This document shows, one piece after another, positions 1-7,028 of a DNA stretch of 34,259 nucleotides (position 1 is its first letter; every line of letters begins with the position of its first letter). The position numbers were made by a program, and so were the translations under genes. Below the pieces are notes generated by a model, which worked only from the letters and a program-made list of their open reading frames with translations, was not told the origin of the DNA and searched no databases. Source of the stretch: a virus. Where the stretch lies: IMG/VR virus record IMGVR_UViG_3300044957_000484, positions 1-34,259 of that record, one strand, 5' to 3'.

Positions 1-67
1 CTGCGCCCGATCCATAAAACTCTTTAAATAGCGCATTTTCCATGTTTACTGCTCTAGGCTGTGCCAT
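1..67 (-). CDS. N-terminus of probable major capsid protein (partial, cut by window edge)
   Basis: An ATG at position 67 opens a frame that stays open to the left edge (22 codons). It is preceded by an AAAGGA ribosome-binding site about 7 bases upstream. The visible N-terminus starts MAQPRAVNMENALFKEFYGS. I infer the major capsid protein from position: it lies directly after the scaffold-like gene on the same strand, where coat genes usually sit, and no other gene in the window looks like a coat protein. The N-terminal pattern (short polar start, then a helix ending FKEFYG) is compatible with phage coat proteins but too short to prove it. The alternative, a small membrane protein joined across the window ends, is discussed in the findings. 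Confidence 0.5.
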   Translation of the reverse strand, partial: MAQPRAVNMENALFKEFYGSGA

Positions 68-85
68 AAAATTCCTTTCTTATGT

Positions 86-856
86 TTATGCTCTACCGGC
101 TAGACGCTTTACATCTTCTAGTGTCATTCCTTTACCGCTCGATGTACTCGAAGGGGGAGGAGTGATTACCGGAGAGCGTTTCTTGTTTTCTTCCAGCTTG
201 GTTTCAATTCTTTTTTGCTTTTCTTGTGTTTCGGATCGGAGATCTTGAGCAGCAAGAAATGCAACGTCCTCAAGGGAGACATCAAGGCCATTATTTAAAG
301 CCCTTCTGTATTCATCTCTTACAAACGTCTTAAACAGTTTAGAGTTAAAATCGGGATACTTTTCAATAGCAGCATTGAGCTCCTGCTCAATGGCTTGTTT
401 CTCCCGTTCAATATCTTCCCGCTCTAATCTATCTTTGATTTGAGCGAGTTCATGTCTTGTCGTTTGTAGTTCTAAGTCCCTTGGATCAATTTCTTGCGCC
501 TGGGTATCCTGAGGAGCCGCTGTGCGCTTTTGACCTGTGATAACTTCCAGGAAGCCGTCGGGGTCTCGCATCGCAGCTTCTCTCATCTGCGTATAGATTT
601 CCCGTTGTTTCTTTTCGAGGGAAGCGGCCTTTTGCATGGCTTGTTGGCCAGCTTTGCCTAGTTGGGCGTACCGTTTTGTGGTGTCCCAGTCCCACTCTTC
701 CTCAACCCCATTGATCTTGAACTTTTCTTTTCCAGACGCAAAGGGAGAGTATTTTTCTTCCTGCTGCTGTGGAGCCTCATGCGTTGTTTCTTGTAGAGTC
801 GATTGCTCGGTGTCTACTGTTGTTCCTGCTGTGGTATCTACAACTTCATTTTCCAT
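86..856 (-). CDS. Probable capsid scaffolding protein
   Basis: This 256-aa acidic and Gln/Glu/Lys-rich protein starts with a disordered Thr/Gln-rich N-terminus. A short segment with FKINGVEEEWDWDTTKRYAQ follows, then long charged helices predicted to form coiled coils. That layout is typical of scaffolding proteins, which template procapsid assembly and leave or are cleaved afterwards. I chose the ATG at 856 because AAAGGA lies upstream; an in-frame TTG at 883 has no ribosome-binding site. It lies between terL and the cut capsid gene, which supports the role. The family is recognised by composition and context, not by a catalytic motif. Some phages carry a protease fused to the scaffold; I see no such domain here. 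Confidence 0.62.
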   Translation of the reverse strand: MENEVVDTTAGTTVDTEQSTLQETTHEAPQQQEEKYSPFASGKEKFKINGVEEEWDWDTTKRYAQLGKAGQQAMQKAASLEKKQREIYTQMREAAMRDPDGFLEVITGQKRTAAPQDTQAQEIDPRDLELQTTRHELAQIKDRLEREDIEREKQAIEQELNAAIEKYPDFNSKLFKTFVRDEYRRALNNGLDVSLEDVAFLAAQDLRSETQEKQKRIETKLEENKKRSPVITPPPSSTSSGKGMTLEDVKRLAGRA

Positions 857-935
857 TGTTCCGTCATCCTTTTCTATTGTCAAGCGTGATTGCTTGAGTG
901 ACTATATATTAGCTAATCGTTTTTCTGCTTTGTTG

Positions 936-960
936 AGGCCGGAGCTCCTTACTCCGGCTT
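936..960 (-). terminator. GC-rich hairpin between terL and the scaffold gene
   Basis: GCCGGAG (938-944) and CTCCGGC (952-958) form a perfect 7-bp stem with a 7-base loop. One wobble pair and one A-T pair extend it at the base. It sits 8 bases past the terL stop on the minus strand. There is no clear T-run after it in either direction, so it is at best a weak terminator. It could instead be an RNA-processing or mRNA-stabilising hairpin that raises scaffold and capsid expression relative to terminase. Confidence 0.45.
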
Positions 961-967
961 CAAACCT

Positions 968-2215
968 TTACCCGAAATCCTGTGAGTAAGTGTCGTATCG
1001 ATTAGGTCTGTATTCCTCCTCATCGTCCTTTTTCTTCATTTCAATCTTGTTGTTGTTATAGGCGTATAAGAGAGCGTCGATTAAGTGATCGTTTCCATCT
1101 TGCTCCCACTCGTAAGCGGCCATTTCTTTTAGGAGCATTTTGCAGTTGTCGGCAATCTTAAGCCGTCCTGCTTTGAGCGCGTTTACTAGGAGCAGGAGCC
1201 TAGCCTGTTTGTCGTACTTGCCCGCTGGGGTCATTGAGAGCCCAATGTTATCGTACTCTGCGATAACTTGCGGGTCGATGTCAGCGATTGTCTCGTTAAT
1301 GATAAACGGCTCTTGTTTGGTGATGATTTCTTTGTGTTGGTGAATGAGTAGCTTTGTTTGCTTGTACTCGGAATAAAGGAGCCAGTAGCCTTTCCTATCG
1401 TTGTAGGCAAGCCACACGCAAGCCGTTGGGTCTGGGGAAAAGCCGTGGTCTACTCCGCGAATGTGGTAGGAGTGATCTAGATCCGCTTGGTCCCAGCGCT
1501 TTGTTGTGTAGGATTCAGCAGGGAGAGCGAACACCATACCCTGGAAAGTGACCCACTCGTTTTTGATCTCTTGCCGGTAGAGGGGATCGTCCTCTGATTC
1601 ATACTCTTTAAGTATTCTTTGTTTACCCTTTTCCGAGATGTAAGGGTTATCGAAGATTGTGAACTCTTGAACCAGGTAATCGTCCTCGTTTCTCTTTGCT
1701 CGCTCGACTAGCTCGAAGAAATGGTTTTTCCCACGCTTAGAGGAGCCGAACATTATTTGCCCGTTGTAGTCGGCAATCATCGGCACTAGGATTTGTTTAA
1801 CTGTGAGCTCCGGGTCTCTCTTCCAGAGAGCGTACTCATCGGCAACAACCACTCGATATGCTTTACCTGCTAAGTTATCGACTTTCTCTACTCCGCGGAT
1901 ACGGATCACGGCCTTACTTCTAAGGTGCTCGGCTTCCATCTTTGACTCGTTAATCTTCCAGTTCCTATTGTTTAGTATGCGAGCGTATAGCTTGGGCCAC
2001 ATGATTTCCCTGGCTGATTCTTGAGTGGAGGCTAAGTACAGGCATGGCTTTTTATACTTCTCAACGTCTTCAATGAGGATTTCAGCAAAGAAGTCTGATT
2101 TCCCTGCGCGCCTTCCAGCTGGGAGAATAACAGTAAGCCCGGCCTTATATCCAAGATAAGCTAGGCACTGTTTATAATGAAATCGACCGCCTAAGGCATC
2201 AACCAGTTTTTGCAC
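968..2215 (-). CDS. terL: Terminase large subunit (ATPase-nuclease)
   Basis: This 415-aa protein is the motor that cuts concatemeric DNA and pumps it through the portal. A deviant Walker A (GRRAGKS, residues 34-40) and a Walker B (VVVADE, 122-127) mark the N-terminal ATPase. The C-terminal RNase H-like nuclease shows its acidic residues at D256 (RGVDHGFSPDP), D312/D314 (IADID) and D376/D380 (NDHLID). Length and motif order fit the large terminase family. The start is a GTG at 2215, overlapping the end of terS by 17 bases, so the two are probably translationally coupled. A stable hairpin follows the stop. High confidence in function; the packaging type (cos, pac or terminal repeats) cannot be read from this. 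Confidence 0.95.
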   Translation of the reverse strand: MQKLVDALGGRFHYKQCLAYLGYKAGLTVILPAGRRAGKSDFFAEILIEDVEKYKKPCLYLASTQESAREIMWPKLYARILNNRNWKINESKMEAEHLRSKAVIRIRGVEKVDNLAGKAYRVVVADEYALWKRDPELTVKQILVPMIADYNGQIMFGSSKRGKNHFFELVERAKRNEDDYLVQEFTIFDNPYISEKGKQRILKEYESEDDPLYRQEIKNEWVTFQGMVFALPAESYTTKRWDQADLDHSYHIRGVDHGFSPDPTACVWLAYNDRKGYWLLYSEYKQTKLLIHQHKEIITKQEPFIINETIADIDPQVIAEYDNIGLSMTPAGKYDKQARLLLLVNALKAGRLKIADNCKMLLKEMAAYEWEQDGNDHLIDALLYAYNNNKIEMKKKDDEEEYRPNRYDTYSQDFG

Positions 2216-2606
2216 GGAGCTCTTTCAGTAGTTCTTTTGCAGTTTCTTCGGTAATCACTTCAGCTTTAGGCTTTTCCTCGACTACAGGAGCGGGCGCCTC
2301 TGACATCTTTAGTTTAGCCTTAAGCATAAACATAACTAATTGACGATCTTTCTCTCTAAGGGCGAGCTCCATGCCTGTGTGTCGCAGTTGTTCGTCTAGC
2401 TGCATATCAGCAATCTTGTCTATTTTTGTCCGAATGTCAGGATATTTGTCGAAGTATTCGTAAAAGGTTGAACGTGAAATCTTTAGTGTTATCGCTATGT
2501 TACGCCAGGAAGTGCCGAAAGTTCGCTGTTCTATGAGCCATTCAGCAAAGGCGTCATGGTCTTCGATGGGCCAAGAGGGAATTTTTGCTTTGTCAACTGG
2601 TTCCAT
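2199..2606 (-). CDS. terS: Terminase small subunit
   Basis: This 135-aa DNA-recognition subunit of the packaging motor has an N-terminal helix-turn-helix (residues about 30-55, with TSWRNIAITLKISRSTFYEY). A central helical segment, probably the oligomerisation region, follows. The acidic/Pro-rich C-terminus (PAPVVEEKPKAE) would contact TerL. A strong AAGGAG ribosome-binding site precedes the ATG. It is the first gene of the leftward packaging/head operon, and the region just upstream is the likely promoter for it. The immediate overlap with terL makes the assignment secure, although TerS sequences are poorly conserved. Confidence 0.85.
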   Translation of the reverse strand: MEPVDKAKIPSWPIEDHDAFAEWLIEQRTFGTSWRNIAITLKISRSTFYEYFDKYPDIRTKIDKIADMQLDEQLRHTGMELALREKDRQLVMFMLKAKLKMSEAPAPVVEEKPKAEVITEETAKELLKELRAKTG

Positions 2607-2759
2607 GCGTCTCCTTTCCTTGAGATAGCACTAAATACAGTTTATTTATGGTTAACGTGTAACCTGTTTTCTGTAGCTTTTCTAATCTTTGAACGCACCG
2701 AGCCTTGCGTCAAGTAAAAATGTTAACTTTTCCTCTAATTGTTTGCTACTTTTAACGAT
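2607..2759. promoter_or_regulatory. Divergent intergenic region between terS and the RusA-like gene
   Basis: About 150 AT-rich bases separate the starts of two genes transcribed away from each other, so promoters for both should lie here. GTTAAC occurs twice (2651-2656 and 2722-2727), a spacing that could reflect regulator sites. I see no convincing -35/-10 pair and do not assign exact promoters. Confidence 0.4.
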
Positions 2760-3239
2760 ATGGACAAAACCATTCTCATTCAATCTTTCCCGTTTCCGCC
2801 TAGCATCAATGAGGCGTATAGGAACGTGCCTAAAGTTGGGCGCGTTAGTTCAGCCGTTTTGAAGGAATACAAGGCGGAGGTTGAGAGATGGCGCCTGGCT
2901 AATTTAACGGGCCTAGAAGCCTATAAGCAAATGATAGCCGCGGAGTGGGGGGAAAGCCCTTCCTTTCAGATCGACGCCTTTCTAGTGTGCAAGCCTGAGC
3001 GCATATGGACGAAGCAGAATAAGCCTAAGCGCTTCGACGTTTCAAACCGTATTAAATGCTTTGAGGACCAATTCTGTCCCCTATTTGGCTTTGACGATAG
3101 AGACGTTTGGTCTATCTCTATGAGCAAGGTTATGGGAGAGCGTGAGTGCGTCATTGTCATGCTCAGTGCAACGGTTCCCCAGACAGCCGTTGAGGTCCTG
3201 GACGTGCTCTCTGTTGGCTCGCCCAAGAAAGTTCAATAG
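2760..3239 (+). CDS. rusA: RusA-like Holliday junction resolvase
   Basis: This 159-aa protein matches the RusA endonuclease layout. It has an N-terminal strand with FPFPPSINEAYRN, a central basic stretch, and the signature region KRFDVSNRIKCFEDQFCPLF followed by GFDDRDVWS. RusA enzymes cut four-way junctions and so trim branched DNA before packaging. The second Asp of the usual D-x-D-N motif is Ser here, while the first Asp and the downstream Asp pair remain. I prefer the ATG at 2760 over an upstream in-frame TTG at 2739; neither has a clear ribosome-binding site. It stands alone on the plus strand, converging with the next gene and overlapping its end by 7 bases. Confidence 0.8.
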   Translation: MDKTILIQSFPFPPSINEAYRNVPKVGRVSSAVLKEYKAEVERWRLANLTGLEAYKQMIAAEWGESPSFQIDAFLVCKPERIWTKQNKPKRFDVSNRIKCFEDQFCPLFGFDDRDVWSISMSKVMGERECVIVMLSATVPQTAVEVLDVLSVGSPKKVQ

Positions 3240-3430
3240 CCTTTCCTGAACCCGAAGAGATCTAGCTGCTCTTCGGCGGGCGGGGATGGTTTCTTTCCTT
3301 GCTGAACCTTACTGTCACTTTTGGCCAGCTGCGACTTGGCCTCGCTTGCTGCGCCAAATATCTCTTCGCACATTTGCAGCGCCCGAATGAGCGCGGGCGG
3401 GAGTCTTTTGCTTACGCTTGCCTTTTTCAT
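3233..3430 (-). CDS. Small protein with a C-terminal sliding-clamp-binding motif
   Basis: This 65-aa basic protein has a short helical N-terminus (residues 10-30), a Lys/Ser/Gln-rich disordered linker, and a tail containing EEQLDLFGF. QLDLF (residues 55-59) matches the bacterial beta-clamp-binding pentapeptide consensus QL(S/D)LF, used by polymerases, MutS and phage clamp-hijacking peptides to dock on DnaN. I infer that it recruits the host clamp to phage DNA or interferes with it. It sits just downstream of the iteron region and antisense to the end of the resolvase gene. Its ribosome-binding site is poor. The family is not recognised beyond the motif. Confidence 0.6.
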   Translation of the reverse strand: MKKASVSKRLPPALIRALQMCEEIFGAASEAKSQLAKSDSKVQQGKKPSPPAEEQLDLFGFRKGY

Positions 3431-3444
3431 TTGTCGCTTTTTTT

Positions 3445-3469
3445 CAGCAAGTGTTCACACCACTTGCTG
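3445..3469. repeat. Perfect inverted repeat, operator candidate
   Basis: CAGCAAGTG and CACTTGCTG form a perfect 9-bp inverted repeat around a 7-base spacer. It lies 15-39 bases upstream of the minus-strand gene starting at 3430. There is no T-run on the 3' side in either direction, so an operator or regulatory hairpin is more likely than a terminator. Confidence 0.55.
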
Positions 3470-3497
3470 TAAATGTTTAATTTTATTAAGTAAACTG

Positions 3498-3517
3498 GTG
3501 TTTAGTACCCTAAACAC
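3498..3517. repeat. Perfect inverted repeat, operator candidate
   Basis: GTGTTTAG and CTAAACAC form a perfect 8-bp inverted repeat with a 4-base TACC spacer. Part of it (ACCCTAAA) recurs at 3536-3543, where it joins a second palindrome, ACCCT-AA-AGGGT (3536-3547). Repeated half-sites of this kind suggest binding by a dimeric regulator such as the Cro-like protein at 6056-6244. Confidence 0.5.
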
Positions 3518-3630
3518 AAAAGCACGCACATGTGAACCCTAAAGGGTATCACTAGAGGTATAAGGGTTTGAGGGACGGATGTAAAGGGGAAAAGTGATAA
3601 CGCGGTGTTTATTGTTTTAGGGGAAAAGGG

Positions 3631-3761
3631 ATATATATATTACCGACACCAAATTCACCGACACATGTTTTTTTTGGTCTGTAAGGTTATGATATGATTA
3701 CGTTTACACGCCGCGCATTGCGTCGGTTTTTGCTCACCGACACGTTCACCGACACCGACAC
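3631..3761. repeat. Iteron cluster with AT tract, candidate replication origin
   Basis: ACCGACAC occurs at 3642-3649, 3657-3664, 3736-3743, 3748-3755 and 3754-3761. All copies are in the same orientation and the last two overlap. An alternating AT run lies at 3631-3640. Direct iterons beside an AT-rich melting zone are characteristic of theta-type origins, and the primase-helicase gene is directly adjacent. Origin function is inferred. Confidence 0.5.
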
Positions 3762-3766
3762 ACGTT

Positions 3767-5983
3767 TTAATGATCCTGACTTAGAACAAGCAATTCCTGG
3801 GTTTTTCCCTTATTTTCGCTTTGCGCAAGGGTTATGGTTCCGCGTTCCAGCATTGTTGAGACCAACTCTTTCATCTCGCTGGCTCGAAGATTTAAGTCTC
3901 TGCATATTTGTCGCTTCGGTAGGGTATGGCCGGGCGACTTCTTTAGCTTTTCAAGTATTTTGATAATCTTTCTCTCTCCGCCGTCCGAGCTAGATTGCGC
4001 TAACAGGGATCTAGATTGCTCATTTGCCGTGAATACAATCTCCTTTGCCAGGCTTACATGCTCTTCCGTAATGGTGCGCTCGCCGTTACAAGCGGCTATT
4101 ATGTAAGTAATCCGCTCAATCATCATTCCGGCACGCGACAAAATTGTCGCTTGGATCACGTCTCCGCCTTTAGTGAGCTCCTTTTCCTTTGTATAGTTAT
4201 CGCGGTCTATATCCTCTAGGAGTTGCTCCGCCTTAGGCGAGAGGGTAAGAGGAGATCTAACCGGCTTGTGCAGCCCTGTGTCTTCAATAGGCTTTCCGAA
4301 GATGTCCTTACCTACCATTGAATAAGCTGGCAAAACTTCGTTTATGCTCTTTGTTATATAGTCCATTGCGTAGGTTAGGTCGTATCGCTGATTGCCTAGG
4401 TACTCAGCCGCCGGGTCCCCCACAAAATACATAAAGCGGCCCATAAAGCCGGAGTACAGGGTTTCCGGGCTTGCGTACTTAATCATGATCTCATTCTGAA
4501 TTGAGGCCAGGATTGTAATAGACGGATCATAGCAAGCGCCCTTTAAGCCGGTCGTTTTAGTATAGTGCCCGCCGTACCAGCCTCTTGTGGTGTATAGCTT
4601 GTTTAAGCAGCCCTCAACCCTAGACTTCACGTCCGAGTTCTTACTGTTAAAAGCCCTGAACATTTCACCAAATTCATCAATGAGATCAATTCTTGTGCGC
4701 TGCTCTCCTAGTGACTCAACTATTGCCGCATCGGAGGAGTAATTGCTTAAGCCAAGGAAGTTATTCTCTCCCAAACCCTCTTTGCCGAATAGCTTATATA
4801 TAAAGACGTATGGAGCATTTTTGCCAATGCCTGAATTTCCAACGTTTAGAGTGTAAAGGCTTGTCTGTACAGCACTCCCGTTTAGAGAAAAGCGGTTTGC
4901 ACATAGAACGCTTCCAATGCTTAGAGCTCCGCCAAGGGCCAGGGCGTCCTGCTTTGTTCTACTGATAGAAATGATCGCATCTTTGAACAGTTTTAAAATG
5001 CCCCCAACTTCCGGGAAACTCTTTGGGGGCAAAATAATTGCCTCTTTCTCTACTTTTCCTGTAAACTCCACGACCGGAAGAGCCGTCGGTATCTCAACGG
5101 GCTCCCTTTTCCTAGAATGATTTCTGTTTACCGTCTCAAGTAGGTTTGCATAGAACTTGAGCGCATTTGAGTATGGATCTGCTTTACAGTCCGATCTTGT
5201 TTTATCTTCGAAGTAAGAAATGCCTAGGTGATTTTTCTTATCGTAATCCAGTAATTTCTCAACTGCCTGGTTAATGCTCGTTTTTCCCGCAATTAAGCCC
5301 ATGGCAAGGGTCTTCAGCCTATTCTGCGAGCCGTGTGCGCAGCGTGTTTTATCCGTTTGAGGGAATGGGCCCCCAGTAAGGGGGGAAGTCGTTACGCTTG
5401 CGTTTGTTATTCCCTCTCCAGAAATAAAACTAAATGCGTTTAGGTCTTCAATTGTGAAGTCCGGTATATCGGACAGATCAAAGGATTCAATTGAGGGGCC
5501 TCTCCACTTGTAGGGCTCTTTTGAGTCGGGGTGAATACTGGGAGGAATAACTAGATATTGACCAACGGCTCTTAATTCAATTCCCTCGATTGGTTTCTTG
5601 GAGGGATCAATAGAAAGACTCTTATTTTGCCTCTCCCTTGCTGTATTAGTTAATCCATCTTTATTTATAAACACGGCTCCCCAGCCTCTTACGCCGATTC
5701 TCTCTAAGGGGGAACGTCTAGCCGCCTTTTGTATGTCCTCGCTGATTGAATCTATATCTAAAAGAATAATGTTATTTGAAGCGGGTCCAGCCACCAGGCC
5801 GATACCATATTCTGGAAATTTATATTTATTGAAAAACTCTTCGGCTTTCCCTTCGGGCATCCCATCAATTGCCCAATGATTAAAGTCCTTTACAAACGTT
5901 GCCTTTCCCTTAACCGGGATCACAACATAGCCCATTTCGCTCAGTTCTATGAAAGGGAGGTGTTTACTTTTGTCAAATGCCAT
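3767..5983 (-). CDS. Primase-polymerase / helicase replication protein
   Basis: This 738-aa protein probably starts phage DNA synthesis. Residues 1-185 look like a Prim-Pol (archaeo-eukaryotic primase) domain: a D-x-D pair at D76/D78 (LLDIDS), GVRGWGAVF (97-105), and the strand with GQYLVIPPSIHPD containing H151. After a linker, residues about 320-650 form a P-loop ATPase of the DUF3987 helicase-like type. It has Walker A GNSGIGKN (382-389) and Walker B DLIDEF (433-438). The C-terminal 80 residues look like a winged helix, possibly for origin binding. The ribosome-binding site is AGGT before the ATG. The iteron region begins immediately past its stop. No separate DNA polymerase is visible, so the phage probably uses the host replisome. 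Confidence 0.85.
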   Translation of the reverse strand: MAFDKSKHLPFIELSEMGYVVIPVKGKATFVKDFNHWAIDGMPEGKAEEFFNKYKFPEYGIGLVAGPASNNIILLDIDSISEDIQKAARRSPLERIGVRGWGAVFINKDGLTNTARERQNKSLSIDPSKKPIEGIELRAVGQYLVIPPSIHPDSKEPYKWRGPSIESFDLSDIPDFTIEDLNAFSFISGEGITNASVTTSPLTGGPFPQTDKTRCAHGSQNRLKTLAMGLIAGKTSINQAVEKLLDYDKKNHLGISYFEDKTRSDCKADPYSNALKFYANLLETVNRNHSRKREPVEIPTALPVVEFTGKVEKEAIILPPKSFPEVGGILKLFKDAIISISRTKQDALALGGALSIGSVLCANRFSLNGSAVQTSLYTLNVGNSGIGKNAPYVFIYKLFGKEGLGENNFLGLSNYSSDAAIVESLGEQRTRIDLIDEFGEMFRAFNSKNSDVKSRVEGCLNKLYTTRGWYGGHYTKTTGLKGACYDPSITILASIQNEIMIKYASPETLYSGFMGRFMYFVGDPAAEYLGNQRYDLTYAMDYITKSINEVLPAYSMVGKDIFGKPIEDTGLHKPVRSPLTLSPKAEQLLEDIDRDNYTKEKELTKGGDVIQATILSRAGMMIERITYIIAACNGERTITEEHVSLAKEIVFTANEQSRSLLAQSSSDGGERKIIKILEKLKKSPGHTLPKRQICRDLNLRASEMKELVSTMLERGTITLAQSENKGKTQELLVLSQDH

Positions 5984-6016
5984 GTTACCTGCTTTTTATT
6001 AAGTATTCTCTGTTGC

Positions 6017-6057
6017 AACCGCTGGGTTATTATCTGTCATAGCCCGGCGGTTTTTTT
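6017..6057 (+). terminator. Rho-independent terminator pointing rightward
   Basis: A 14-bp stem (6017-6030 with 6039-6052, two G-T wobbles) with an 8-base loop is followed by seven Ts (6051-6057). The T-run lies on the plus-strand side, so it works for rightward transcripts. The flanking genes are on the minus strand, where no T-run follows the stem. It would stop antisense RNA coming from the primase side before it enters the early operon at 6297. Confidence 0.75.
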
Positions 6058-6244
6058 ATTTAACCCAGGAATACAAGTCTACTTCGCCCTTGGTATACTT
6101 CTCAATCTTGTAAGCATTGGCAAGGCTTGGCTTTGTCTTTCCAGTCATCCAACTATATACAGCATTTGGAGACACTCCAGCTTCTACTGCAAAGCGGTAA
6201 TGAAGTTTTTTGTTCTTTTTCAAATAAGCGTTTAGCTTTTTCAT
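6056..6244 (-). CDS. Cro-like helix-turn-helix repressor
   Basis: This 62-aa basic protein consists essentially of one helix-turn-helix of the XRE/Cro type. The recognition region is AVEAGVSPNAVYSWMTGKTK (about residues 19-38), followed by PSLANAYKIEKYTKGEVDL. The last part, with the TKGEV turn, is typical of phage Cro and YdaS-like repressors. AAAGGA precedes the ATG. It is divergent from the early plus-strand operon, with only 52 bases between the two starts, and lies directly upstream of the primase gene. I infer that it controls the early promoter in that gap and perhaps the inverted repeats near 3500. It is the only clear DNA-binding regulator in the window, and no CI-type repressor or integrase accompanies it. 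Confidence 0.8.
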   Translation of the reverse strand: MKKLNAYLKKNKKLHYRFAVEAGVSPNAVYSWMTGKTKPSLANAYKIEKYTKGEVDLYSWVK

Positions 6245-6296
6245 TTGATTTTTTCCTTTATTGTTTTATGTTTTTGGGACAGGAGAAAACTTAAGC
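6245..6296. promoter_or_regulatory. Divergent promoter region, early switch
   Basis: Only 52 bases separate the starts of the Cro-like gene (minus) and the first early gene (plus). A TTGATT at 6246-6251 and AT-rich bases near 6262-6270 could form a poor rightward -35/-10 pair, but I cannot fix the boundaries. AGGAG at 6281-6285 is the ribosome-binding site of the plus gene. Confidence 0.4.
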
Positions 6297-7028
6297 ATGA
6301 AAGTTCAATCAACTCAACAAATAAACTCGCACAAAATTAAACTTGCCGTGTATGGGCAATCAGGCGCGGGGAAAACAACCGCTGTTGCTGGCCTTCTCGC
6401 AGCTGGTTATAAACCAATTGTTGCCAGCTTCGAGGGAGGTCTTCTCTCTCTGCATAATCACAATATTCCTTTCATCGACGGAACACGCGACGATAACGAT
6501 ATTGAGATTGCCAAAGAGAGCCGAGCCGAAAGACTAAAGGAAATATTTAAGTTCCTGCGAACGGACGAAGCTAAAAAGCAATATGACACAATTGTTTTAG
6601 ATTCGCTTACTGAAATAAGCCAGTGTCTATATGACAAGCTAAAAATGAAATATCCAGACCGGAAAGACTCTTTGGTTTTGTTCGGCGAACTTGGGCAAGC
6701 GACAAGAGACGTGGTTAAGATCTTTAGAGACCTAGATTACCACGTTGTCTTTACCATTCTAAGCAAGATCGAAAAAGACGACTCAGGCCGAAGGTTTGTA
6801 GGCTTTGACCTAATCGGAGGCATTTCCGATAAACTTCCACAGTTTCTAGATATTGTTACTTACTTAAAAGTAGATAACGACGGCAAGCGCAGTTTTATCT
6901 GCGCACCAACGGACGCAATTCTAGCTAAGGATAGATCCGGCAAGCTAGACGCGGTTGAATATGATTTGGGCACTATGTTCAATAAAATAAACAAAAAAGG
7001 AGAAAATAATAATGTTCGATCTAAGTGA
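6297..7028 (+). CDS. Sak4-like / AAA_24 recombination ATPase
   Basis: This 243-aa RecA-core ATPase has Walker A GQSGAGKTT (residues 20-28) and Walker B TIVLDS (98-103). A later conserved stretch reads GFDLIGGISDKLPQFLD. Such proteins are annotated as phage nucleotide-binding or Sak4 proteins and promote single-strand annealing or strand exchange. The next two genes encode a DUF669 ssDNA-binding protein and a YqaJ exonuclease, the classic partners. I chose the ATG at 6297, with AGGAG upstream, over an in-frame TTG at 6261. It is the first gene of the plus-strand operon and overlaps the next gene by 17 bases. The link to recombination is family knowledge plus context. Confidence 0.8.
   Translation: MKVQSTQQINSHKIKLAVYGQSGAGKTTAVAGLLAAGYKPIVASFEGGLLSLHNHNIPFIDGTRDDNDIEIAKESRAERLKEIFKFLRTDEAKKQYDTIVLDSLTEISQCLYDKLKMKYPDRKDSLVLFGELGQATRDVVKIFRDLDYHVVFTILSKIEKDDSGRRFVGFDLIGGISDKLPQFLDIVTYLKVDNDGKRSFICAPTDAILAKDRSGKLDAVEYDLGTMFNKINKKGENNNVRSK

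Larger units (their letters stand above)
3431..3766. other. Non-coding regulatory/origin-like region
   Basis: These 336 bases hold no supportable gene. From left to right they hold two perfect inverted repeats, an ACCCT/AGGGT palindrome, an ATATATATAT tract, and five copies of ACCGACAC. The region lies between the end of the primase-helicase gene and the clamp-motif gene. The combination resembles a replication origin plus operators. The only open frame (3694-3963, plus) runs antisense into the primase gene and is rejected. Confidence 0.55.

Noticed and set aside
3694-3963. 89-aa open frame on the plus strand across the iteron region
   Set aside because: It runs antisense into the primase gene, has no ribosome-binding site, and its first part encodes the iterons (Asp-Thr repeats), so it is a by-product of the repeats.
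6056-6244. Evidence for a temperate life cycle
   Set aside because: A lone Cro-like protein is not enough: there is no integrase, no CI-type repressor with a cleavage domain and no attachment-site pattern in the window.
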